Shown one piece after another: positions 23,806-33,245 of a DNA stretch of 64,000 nucleotides. The first letter of the stretch is position 1, and every line of letters begins with the position of its first letter. This DNA is from Rhyacichthys aspro (lineage: Eukaryota; Chordata; Actinopteri; Gobiiformes; Rhyacichthyidae): the NCBI GenBank assembly GCA_036850595.1, contig CM072153.1:17502169-17566168 (forward strand). Direction: 5' to 3'. Made by a program: the position numbers and the translations under genes. Below the pieces are notes generated by a model. The model did no database searches. It was not told where the DNA came from and saw nothing but the letters and a program-made list of their open reading frames with translations.

Positions 23806-26215
23806 AGTATGCTTATGTTTTATGTGAGATATACATTTTAGACCCACTCTTTACTAGTAAAACTAAAGAAACTATTCTTTATACAGATTTTAGAGGTCAG
23901 TTTTAAGGAGATTCGAAATCCAAATATCCAAGATAGGTTTATGAAACTAGCCTACCATAACATTAACTGCAGGCTATTAGTCCATTGTCAGTCCAAGTAG
24001 TTTTTCTGTGATCTTCTGCAACAGCTTGTAGGAGGTTCAAACTGACTTCCCGTTACACTGTGTGGGAGAACTAACATATTATAACCTAAAAAGTCATGAC
24101 CAACCAGAGAGGGCTTGATAAATTGGCTTAAAGAACATTTAGAGTTTCCCTGTAAAAGGAAAAATAAAAATATGTCTGTTATGTATAAGTGGACCTCAAG
24201 GGATAATAATCCATCCATTATTGAGCTGAATGGGGACCTTTCATTTCTGTAAAGCATAATTAAGTATCTCTCTTAATTAGGAGTCGGTGTGGGGTTTGTG
24301 AAAAGCATTAGCAAGGTCGGCATTATTAAAACACTCTTTTACTACGTTCCCATGGCTTAAATGTGACATGGTTGCACAATGTCAGACTTTGGCAGATGTT
24401 GGGGCTTACACTGGCGAGAGATCCAAATCAATTTGTTCATTTTTGAGTGTTGTGTAGCAACAGGAAGAAGCATGAACAGTAAAAACCATGCGACTGAAGG
24501 GTGGAAGGCTGCAGTGTTTTCGGTATCAGTCCGTCAATGACCACGCATTTCCAACACAGTGTTATATCAGATTTATATTCACAATCCATCTGCACAGGAC
24601 AATACACACATCTACATTCAAGATAGACTCATTTACATATATTACTTCTATTTACACATCTTTTTACAAATATATACAACAGATTTTCTGAGTATTAATG
24701 GCAGAGTGTGTCTCCAATCGCTTAACATCAAGGGGAGATGTGTATTGAACAATCCCACCAAAAAAGACCCATTATTTGATGTGTAGTAAGGTTTATCATC
24801 ACTCAGACATTTCATATCTGCTTCATTCAACATTCCCCCATTGCTATTATCCTGGAAAACAGTAAACAAAAGAGAGTGACAGGCATTTATTCATTTTAAC
24901 GGTCAAAATTGCTGCTTTTTGACAGATGTTTTTTCTTACACTGCTCCTTTAATTAGTTTTAAGCAGAAACCCCCATTTCAGTGCTTCATATGCTATATTT
25001 TTCTGTTTAGTTTCAGGCAGTGGCAGAAAAATATTTACTCCTGACTCCTCCTACTGGTACAGAGTGATATAACACGACTTCTATGACAACCTTTCTCCAA
25101 CCAAATGTGAATAGAAGCATTTTTAATAAAAAAAAGTGAAATATCTTCAAGCTTTTTGTTCAGGTGTTTTCTTCTGAGCTACTTTTGTAAACCCCAACCT
25201 GGATAAAAGAGAACATTCCTTGTCTGTTGATATCCCTGCAATGCAACACACTCATATCTTTGGCAAACCGTCAAAACTGTCACTACTAAACACTCAGGTG
25301 GAGCTGTGGGATATTTATGACATTAAATATGGCCCCTTTAATGTTGGAGAAATTGTTTTCATCTGCTGCGCAAATAAAGCTCAAATACAGCCCGCCATGT
25401 TCCGGGATGTCAGAAATATTTAGGAAGTGTGTTGACGTTGTGTGGGAGGAATGCATGAGCCACTCTAGGACGGGGGTGGGGGGTGAATAGAGCCGTCCAA
25501 AAGCGGTCACTCTCTATTCATCAAAAACCCCTCAACGGGCCCTAAACCCTTGTCGGCATCTGTGTGTGAATCCCCAAACCCGTTTATTCTTCTGCCGAAC
25601 TCATATTGAAGACATTCTCTAAGTTACCACATGAATACTGTGTGCTGTAACATGAAACAAATCCTTGAACAAATTCTTATAATAAGAACGCTCACAAAGA
25701 CCTTGTTTGAATAATGCCCAAACCTCTAGTCATTTTTGTGCCTTGTCAAAATAAACCCACAAGTGTTGAAAAATAGCTCTATACAAAAAGAGGGGTGTCT
25801 GCTTGGGTTACTAAGAGACGTGTGGTCTGGAAGAGTCATTTCCAGAGCTGCACACCTTCTGGCCGCCACGAAAGTTTTATCTCTGTAAACACTTTGAAAG
25901 GAAGTGGTGTTCAGTGGCACTGCAGGGGAAGAAAACACCAGTAAGGGCAAGACGATTCCTGGAAAAGTGTTTTCTCTTAAATAGCACTGAATAATCCCGG
26001 GAACTCCAATAAAACATCCTTGTGGTTTTGAATATGAACGTTAAGTTTTGAAAATAGCTTTATGTTTTTCATAAGACGTTAAATTGATCATTTTTTCAAA
26101 CATACTTTACATTTGAGTGGATCTAAAATGTCCACTTTGTGTCCTGTGTTCAGTTTGAAAGCTTAAGTGACTGTCCCTTTAATTCAGTATGTACCTCTGT
26201 AAACATGTGCTCTGT

Positions 26216-26499
26216 TTATTCCACCTGAATAGACAATTTTGGTGAATTGTCCAGCTCTCTCCAGTTGCCTGAGCTGGCTGTAGGACTACGATTAGTCATC
26301 TTAGTGAGCAGCGTTGTCCTGCGCAGGCTGCTATCTGAGTCCTCTTTCTTTAAGTCTGAACTGATTTTGTGGCAACAAGAAAAACAGTGTAAAAAGTCCT
26401 GGAGGAGGTGTCCGCTGAAGATCATGTAAATCCATGGGTTACAGCAGCTGTTTAAGCTGGCCAGGAGTGCAGACAGAGTAACTGCTGTGTTTTCAGAAT
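26216..26499 (-). CDS. avpr1a: avpr1a coding exon 2 (vasotocin receptor V1a, TM7 and C-terminal tail)
   Basis: This exon completes the receptor at residues 312-405 and ends with TAA at 26218-26216. It carries TM7 with SLNSCCNPWIYM, including the NPxxY-class motif (NPWIY, about residues 332-336), then helix 8 (FSGHLLQDFLHC). A Cys pair (about 353-354), typical of membrane-anchoring palmitoylation, comes next. The Ser/Thr-rich tail contains NRSPTASSGNW, a stretch resembling the V1a tail of mammals. The acceptor is a minus-strand TTGGGCAG ending at 26500. Joining the last G of exon 1 to AT here restores Asp and gives WDDSEN, aligning with W-T-E-S-E-N in mammalian V1a. An intron just before TM7 is characteristic of vertebrate V1/oxytocin receptor genes. 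Confidence 0.96.
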
Positions 26500-26954
26500 C
26501 TGCCCAAGACATAAAACAAACAGGAAAAGAGCCATTAGAGCAAAGTATTTACACCACATCTGTACAAATTACTTTTTTCCATAAAAACATTCCAGACATG
26601 CACAATACAAATGTTACTGTGACAGTCAAATAGTCTGCTGGTAATTTATTCTTATTTAAAGGTGAGTTTTATGTGTGATAGGCTTGTCAGCTCAGCACAG
26701 GAAACCTGTGAGGACAAGTCCATAAGGACAAAGAACAGAACCTTCAGTAAATTTAGTCAAAAGTTAAAGTTGTTAAAGTAAATTGCAAAATTCATGACAT
26801 TAAGCTATTTTGTTTTTTGTAAAGGTAATCCGTGTACAGCATTTATGCACGCAGCTCACTTTTTTTGTGCAATGCACCCGTGCGTAAAAGCTGTGCGCTC
26901 TTGGATCGTTACGCACAGGGTGTTTTATTTTCAGAGTTTATTATTTAAACCTAC
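26500..26954 (-). other. avpr1a: avpr1a intron 1 (455 bp)
   Basis: A GT-AG intron on the minus strand (donor GTAGGT at 26954-26949, acceptor CAG at 26502-26500). It falls after the first base of an Asp codon between TM6 and TM7. The family position is the same but the intron is very short compared with the kilobase-scale one in mammals, as expected for a fish gene. No repeat is visible inside. Confidence 0.93.
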
Positions 26955-28030
26955 CGTCCCACTGGAAGTTCTCATCCCAAACGGACCACATCTGTACCGT
27001 GAAGAAGGGCGCCCAGCAGATGATATACGCCAGGACAATCACAAACGTCATCTTCACGGTGCGCAGCTTGGCTCTGGAGATGGTTGTGACGCTGCTCACG
27101 GAGTTCTTTCCTATGAGCCCTTTCTTGGCAGCGGCACCAGACGCGTTTTTACGCTTCTTGTATTTGATGTTGTTCCAGATGCTGTGGCAGATGAAGCCGT
27201 AGCAGATCATAAGGATGGCTACGGGCACGAGGAAGATGCCCACTGTGATCCACGTGATGTAAGCCCTGGCGCCCCAAGGCTCAATAAAGTGCGCCCAGCA
27301 GTCGTACACCTCCGAACCGTTTTGGATCTCACTCAAAGAGAAGATAAAGTACTGCGGAGTGCTGAGCACGAGACTGCACACCCACGTGGATACAATCATG
27401 ATATACGCGCGCTTCGTGGGCTGCTGCAGCGTCTTTAGCGGGTGGCAGATGGCGATGTAGCGGTCCATGGTCATCATGACCATCATGTACGTGGAGGCAA
27501 ACATGCCCATGACCTGCAGGTGCTTCACGATGCGGCACAGCGCGTCAGGTCCAGAGAAGCGGAAGGTGACCTCCCAACAGAGCTGCGGCAGCACCTGGAA
27601 GAAGGCCACCACCAGGTCCGCGAGGCTCAGGTGACGGATGAACAGGTGCATGCGCGACATCTTCTTCTTGGTGTGGCGCATGGCCAGCAGCACGCTCACG
27701 TTTCCCGCCACCGCCACCACGAACGTGACGCTCAGCACGAGGATCTCGATCTTGGCCACCTCCTCGTTGCGCGCGAACGGGTCCGAGCCGTTGGCGCTCC
27801 TGCTGCTGTTGTCCATGTTCAAGTCTGGAGTGAGCGCGTGAGAATGGTTCCCCGCGCCCAGCAGCAGCGCGCGCTCCGCTGCGTGCATGGCACTGCCTCT
27901 GCGCGCGGGCCGTGTGTGTTCAGGACCTGGAGCTCGCGCTGACAGTGGTCGTTGTGTTCCTCGAGACCTAAGCCACAGCCTTTTAAAGCCGAGTCAGGTT
28001 TCACGCGCTGCTGCGTAAAACGACGCACTG
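26940..28030 (-). promoter_or_regulatory. avpr1a: CpG-rich first exon and promoter region of avpr1a, with TATA-like box
   Basis: CpG density is high across exon 1 and its upstream flank, against an AT-rich background. On the minus strand a TATA-like CTTTAAAAGG lies at about 27990-27978, roughly 90-100 bases upstream of the chosen ATG, which would give a short 5' UTR. Just beyond, at 28055-28080, the decamer AGCTGCACAG is repeated in tandem. Promoter function is inferred and the exact transcription start is unknown. Confidence 0.45.
26955..27888 (-). CDS. avpr1a: avpr1a coding exon 1 (vasotocin receptor V1a, N-terminus to TM6)
   Basis: This exon encodes residues 1-311 of a 405-residue class A GPCR that binds arginine vasotocin (vasopressin in mammals). 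The family acts through Gq and phospholipase C at the plasma membrane. The extracellular N-terminus has N-glycosylation sequons at about N14, N27 and N33. RNEEVAKIEI precedes TM1. TM2 has LSLADL (D91). Cys118 and Cys197 form the expected disulfide. DRY is at 142-144, followed by ICHPLKTLQQP. TM6 has CWAPFF (291-296), and MWSVWD is the V1a-type ECL3 start. The overall match to V1a is much better than to V1b, V2 or oxytocin receptors. The ATG at 27888-27886 is used because GAGNHSHAL resembles mammalian GAGNTS; an in-frame ATG at codon 25 has a slightly stronger context (AACATGG). Teleosts usually have two V1a paralogues; I cannot say which this is. Confidence 0.96.
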
Positions 28031-28557
28031 CAAAAAAGACTCGCTCCACCTCAGCTGCACAGAGCTGCACAGAGCTGAAGTCACTCCAGACTTGATCAAA
28101 GAAAAACAACATTAAAAACAACATTTAATTTAAGAAACAAGTAATTTTTTTCCACAGAGAATACATTTTATGTGACGTGTGGCACAGGTTAATGTTGAGC
28201 TGCACAGAACAAAATCACTTCAGGCATAAAATGACTCCACTTGGAATGAACTTAGAAGAGCTGTGTGGTCCAAATAAGATCTAATTTCAAGAGCCAGTAA
28301 AAGTACAATTTCCAGACATAATGCACTTTTAGTGTAAGTGCCAAAAAGTAAAGTTTACAGGATTCAGATGCATTAAACTTTTTATTTTTCACATAGATTG
28401 AGTGTACATTTATGTTCCCTGAGTGACAAGTGCTAAAGCAGTAGAGACAACTCACTGACGGTGACTCTGAGGTGTTTTTACAGTGTTCAGTCCAGCCTCC
28501 TCTGGCTTTGACTTGTGTCTGAACGTCCCAAGCACATTTTAAAGATGAAATTCAATT

Positions 28558-28735
28558 AAATGTTATTTTATTTGTATAGCCCAGTATCACAACAAATGCC
28601 TCAAAGGGCTTCACAAAACAAAGACAATAAATATGCAAACAGGTTGAGCAGGACAACATCCCCTGTCCTTAGACCCTCCATCAGGGTGAGGAAAAACCCA
28701 GCCCAAATAAGACACATACTTACACATACAACAAA
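28558..28735 (+). repeat. Teleost dispersed repeat (GTATAGCCCAGTATCACAA family)
   Basis: TTTATTTGTATAGCCCAGT and ATCACAAC are followed by CTCAAAGGGCTTCACAAA, ACATCCCCTGTCCTTAGACC and GAGGAAAAACCCAGCCC. From memory this closely resembles a very common fish repeat with TATAGCCCAATATCACAA, CCTCAAAGGGCTTTACA and CCTTAGACCCTC blocks. A shorter copy is at about 47104-47170. No coding capacity. Confidence 0.7.
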
Positions 28736-28974
28736 CATTTACTGCTACAAAACAGAGCATGCAGTACACACAATTTTATTTTGTCATGTTTGAAAATGTT
28801 TTGGTTAATCTGAAAGAAAAGGTCACATGTCAGTTTGAGCTTAGATCATTGGCTCTAAAAGCAGCAAACAGGCTTCAGGTCTGTTCTATCACTTTTCAAA
28901 TAAAAAGAGTCCATTCATGTTTATGTATAGGCTAATTTTTTCCATTCGATTGTTAAAAAAATATGTGAGGACAT

Positions 28975-29012
28975 ATTATTTACTACTACAAAAAAATGTA
29001 GTAGTAAATAAT
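28975..29012. repeat. Perfect 16-bp inverted repeat with 6-base A loop
   Basis: ATTATTTACTACTACA (28975-28990), AAAAAA (28991-28996) and TGTAGTAGTAAATAAT (28997-29012) form a perfect 16-bp stem. With one bulge the symmetry continues a few more bases on each side. It could be the core of a small foldback element or a cruciform-prone site. No precursor-microRNA-like flanking structure is evident. Confidence 0.9.
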
Positions 29013-31709
29013 GTAGAGCTTTTTCCTTCAAACTTTATCAAACACTTTCTATTGGCATTTGTTGAAGCTGTTCTCATACTTTGACTTTATCCATAACAGA
29101 TTTTTACTGACGTTGCCGCTCTCTTCACCTCAACAAGGCCGTGCCATTGTTTTCCCGCCTGGTTTCCTCCAATCATTTGAAGACGGAGAGTTTGTGAGTC
29201 TAAATTGCAGAATTGAGGAATGAATGTCTGATTCTCCGTCTCATTCCCCAAAGCAACCGGAATAAGCTCTACTTCCAATGACCTGTAAAAAGGATAAGCG
29301 GTAGAACAGCAACAGCATGCAATAGTAGAATATGATATGCTAAAGTGCTAAATTGATATTTTATGCATCTCTGGCCCTGAATCTGACCTAATTTCACCCC
29401 GTACTGAATTTAAACTGGCATGACATATTTAATCAGCCTTTTGTGATGCCTGTACAAATTAAACATCTTTATCTTTGTTTGATCATTGCTGTGTTAAAGT
29501 GCACTCTGTTCTTTGCTTTAGCGTCTTTAGTGCCGCTGCCTCTGTTTCTCACTGAGCCATGACAATGTGGATTGCTTATTAGAGTTTCCATTGCGACAGC
29601 ACATGATTGCAGACTGGCTGCGGTGATCCGGCGGCCGTTCAGCTCATCTGATCCATGTGCTGATAGTGACGATGCCTATCTTTATTGTATTGCTCTCAAT
29701 TGGCAGATCTGTTCTCTTTCATTTCCGACAGGCCTCATATTGAGAGGCCCGCGTCGGAGCCCCCTTTCCCCAAAAATGTACTGGTGCCTTCTTGAACTGG
29801 CTCAGTGGAGTAATGAGGTTTCCCCAATTATCTGTGTGTTAGTCTGTGCTAATCTGTCCATCGGACCTCCAGAAAGGGACGCCTGTTGCTGCCAGGGGCC
29901 TCTTCTGACCCAGCCCCCTCCCACGGGTGCAGTGTTGTGTGTCATCCTGATCCCCATCCTTCGTGTACTGTTCGCTACTGTCCTGTCCCGAGGCTTCAAG
30001 GACGGAGCAGCGGATGTGTTCCTTCGCGTTGAACAATGTTTAACCTCATCTCCTGTTTTTGAAGATGTTTGCTGGAGACGTTATTACAGCTCCAGGCTCC
30101 CTTTGTCACAGGACTTTTCAAGCATCCAGAGTCCGAACTGCATGTCCCAACCCAGGAATCATGGGAATACATGTATCTGGAAGAAGTCAGTCTGAATCAT
30201 TTCCATGATGTTTTCCTATTACTCACTTACACTTAAGCCTCTGAACGAGGGGAGTCCTGATCCGCAGAGATACCAGAGCCTGTAGAGGACAGTCTATTAC
30301 ATAAAAGTTTATTACAGTTGACATCCTCCTTAAACATATCTGCCATGACTAAAGTTCTCAATGTCTAATAGATATAGATTATAATTCTACAAAGTCATTA
30401 TGAAGGAAGGCAGAAAAGAATAAGAGCAAACAAGGAAGAAAGCAATGAAGGAAACTGACCGGAAACAAGAAATGAAACAGAGATGAAATAAAAAAAAGGC
30501 CTCACACCCAGAGGCTTGGCTTCGGGAAGTGTAGCCAGTACAGCTTCTGTGGGGCCCAGAAGGTGGAGGGGCCCATGAGAGAGTCCACGTCTATGGTTCT
30601 GTGGCACGATCACTACTTTTTGCAACCAGCAACTGAAACCATACAATAACTGAAACCAGGTATATCTAGACTAACATGGATTAAATAGACAAAAACCTCT
30701 GTTATATGGTAGCACTGATGCATGTGTGTCCAATAAACTGTCACCATTGAACCTATGACCTTACTCCACCATTCACTTCATTTCATTTTGCATTATAAAC
30801 ATTCATTTCATCCAATTTGAGCATTTTGTCCGATCTGCATCACTTTGATCTGACTAGTCTTTTTAGATTATTTTGAATCACATGCACAGTTTGTAGAATT
30901 TTTTTTATACTTTTGCACTACACACTTTCTTTGTGAGCTGTAACGAGTGAATTAACCCACTGCTGGATTAACCAAGAAATGATGCAGTAATGCTCTTTGC
31001 TTTACATAATCCATCCTTCTTTCATTTTTCAACCACTTTTCTGAGTTCAGAGTGAACCAGTTTGAACCCTAAGTGGACTTTAGGACCTTACTTACCTCTT
31101 TCTTACAGCCTTATTGACTCAGTCCTGATCAGTTTCCCATTAGGACTGTTATATATTGTGAATGCCACTGGTAGGGCTAATCTCATGCGTTCGACGAGGC
31201 ATGTCTGGTGTCAACACGCAGCATAGTACACATGCCATTCTGGTCCTGGCTTCTCTCTTCAGCGCTTCATGTATGAAAATATGTGCTCAATTACAACCTG
31301 CCATGTTTTTGTGTGCCATGACTGTTTTTTCCAACACAGCTTCCAAATATTAACAAGCAGCACCCGAAAAATAAAATGGGGTCTTAAGGAAAAGTTGTAT
31401 GAAGGGCTGACATTTAATCATATGTTTACCCCGTGGCTGCAGCGATGACAATGAACAGGAGCTCTGCAGCGGTCGCATAGCACACAGGTTATGTAAGATT
31501 TAATGTTGGTTTGTATGTTCTGCTCTGGACCGGAGCTGATGATTAGTTTGTGCTTCAGCAAACACACCACTCACCTCTGTAATTGTAGAAACCTGTGTAA
31601 CCTTGGTTTTAATTGAAAGTTATACAGCCTCTGTTGTTCTTGAGGACTGTGTTTAACTGATAAGCTGCAAAAAACAAACTTTATGAAACAATTCTTGTTA
31701 AAATTCACA

Positions 31710-32205
31710 GTTTAAGTCAGTGGTGTCAAACTCAAAGTGGTGAGGGATCGCGATAGTAAATAAGAATCCTTTCAGGGGTCAAATATTGTGATGCTTCTAT
31801 AAAAATTTGAATGTGAGGCTTCATCTTCATTTGAGTTTTACAAAAGTTTTCTTTAACATAATTTTTTTCCTTTCATGGAAACTGGCTTTAGATCTGAGTG
31901 ATTTGACTTAAAAGGTTTAATTTGGATTTTACAAAGGGTTAGATGTATTTGAACAGATTTTATATCTTTGTAGCAAAAACTGGCTTAAGATTTTATTAAC
32001 AAATGAAATAAATCTGAATCAAATCCAAGTAAAACCTGTTCAAATCCATCTAAAACCTATTTAAATCCATTTTAAACCTGTTGAAATCCAGTTAAATCTC
32101 AGTGCCAAAAATATCCCCTCCTAAATGCATTGGAGGGCCACAACAAACATTGAAAAGGGCCACATTTGGCCCCTGGGCCTTGAGTTTGACATGTGTGGTT
32201 TAAGT
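31710..32205. mobile_element. hAT-superfamily MITE with perfect 8-bp target duplication and internal 21-bp repeats
   Basis: The element is 31718-32197 (480 bp). The left end reads CAGTGGTGTCAAACTCAA. The right end read on the other strand is CACACATGTCAAACTCAA. The octamer GTTTAAGT flanks both sides (31710-31717 and 32198-32205). The interior has a 21-bp unit (AAATCCATCTAAAACCTATTT type) tandemly repeated about four times at 32021-32102. About three units run in the opposite orientation at 31909-31971, so the centre can fold back. There is no transposase frame. A degraded relative lies at about 10903-11300. Confidence 0.92.
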
Positions 32206-32498
32206 GGAAGTGCTTTGACATGAACAAGTAAAATGTTGAATACTGAAGCATATTATTTGTATGTCAAAGTGTATGTCCATAGCACCAGCCAACAGAACTC
32301 TGAATTACATTATAGTCACATTTACAGTATCAAGCAGAGGGTATTTAAAGAGACAAGTCTTACTAAAAGGCAATAGATTCTTACATCAAAGTTGTTGTGA
32401 AGTAGACTGTAGCTGAGTGTTGCAGTAGCTAACGACACCATCTAATTGTAGAGTCTTCTGCTGATATGTAATACACAGACATTATTAGCATACCATCA

Positions 32499-32770
32499 GG
32501 CAGCACAGTGGCCTCACAGCGAGAAGGTCCAGAGTTCAATCCCAGGTCAGAGAGGGACCTTTCTGTTCAGAGTTTACATATTCTCCTCATGTCCGTGTGA
32601 CACCCTTGAAACACATACGTACTGTAGATAAGTCCTCCAGTCAATACTCATGACTCCAGTTCTGGCTCAAGATCTGGGAAATGTCCCCAGGTGCTGCTCA
32701 GTGGCTGCCCTCTGATGCCCCTGTGGCACTGGAGGATGGATGGATTAAATGCAGGCAGTACATATTCCTA
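32499..32770 (+). repeat. tRNA-derived SINE with internal deletion of the A-box region
   Basis: It starts GGCAGCACAGTGGCCTCACA. The usual stretch with the A box between AGTGG and CCTCACAGC is missing. The B-box region AGAGTTCAATCCCAGG remains, followed by CCTTTCTGTTCAGAGTTTAC and CTCATGTCCGTGTG. This is the same family as 17305-17632. The deletion should make the copy unable to drive its own polymerase III transcription. Confidence 0.75.
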
Positions 32771-33034
32771 AGGGAACAATAAAATGTAAAACTGTTTATC
32801 ATTAACTTTTTTACAGAAAGATACATAACCAATTCATTTCAGTGGATGTAATATTACAGAGAAAAGACACTGAGGCCACATTGAGCCAAACTAATCGTCA
32901 GTATTAGTGGAAAACATCAAGGCGCGATATTTCAAGCTTTATTTTTCTGTAAATTTGAGACCAAGTCATGACACCAAGACAAGTCCAAGACAACTCAAGT
33001 GTTCAGTGAAGGCGTCCAGTGCCACGTCTGGATG

Positions 33035-33245
33035 TGTTACCGTTGTTTTTCTTAGTTAAAATTGTCAGATTTTAGTTTGATTACGTTCTTGATTGAGTTT
33101 CTTTTTGTTAATAAACTTTAAGTCGCCCTTTTTGGCGCACAAAATTACATTTCTCTTGGTTTATCATTATCCTTACCTGTGTTATTGTGCCACTATTTTC
33201 CCTAGACCTACCTGGCACGTAACAATTTGGGGGCTCGTCCGGGAC
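33035..33245 (+). mobile_element. LTR retrotransposon remnant: short LTR plus proline-tRNA primer-binding site
   Basis: The LTR is 33035-33224 (190 bp). It begins TGTTAC and ends GTAACA, perfect 6-bp inverted termini of the TG..CA type. A polyadenylation signal AATAAA sits at 33110-33115. Three bases after the LTR end, TGGGGGCTCGTCCGGGA (33228-33244) matches 17 of 18 bases complementary to the 3' end of tRNA-Pro, a classical minus-strand primer-binding site. No gag, protease or reverse-transcriptase frame follows, and no second LTR is visible, so the element is truncated just after its leader. The short LTR favours a Ty3/Gypsy-type element over a retrovirus, but the class cannot be fixed without pol. 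Confidence 0.82.

Larger units (their letters stand above)
10261..26214. other. Intergenic region between ppm1h and avpr1a
   Basis: About 16 kb lies between the ppm1h 5' end and the avpr1a stop codon. I found no exon with recognisable homology here. Supported contents are a decayed hAT-like copy (about 10903-11300), two SINE-derived stretches (17305-17632 and 23731-23805), a 403-bp hAT MITE (19451-19853) and homopolymer runs. Regulatory sequence for either gene may be present but cannot be shown without alignment to other fish. Confidence 0.7.

Noticed and set aside
27442..27942. 166-codon antisense frame across avpr1a exon 1
   Set aside because: It is a His/Arg/Val-rich shadow of the CpG-rich receptor exon and reflects its codon composition, not a second gene.
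29572..30195. Longest unexplained plus-strand open frame (207 codons)
   Set aside because: It opens at TTG, not ATG; the first ATG is about 69 codons in. No domain, no splice context and no resemblance to known proteins. A frame this long is only mildly unlikely by chance in 64 kb read in six frames.
30526..30640. GGGGCCC-rich stretch resembling a repeat fragment
   Set aside because: Too short and lacking termini or a second copy in the window to support a call.
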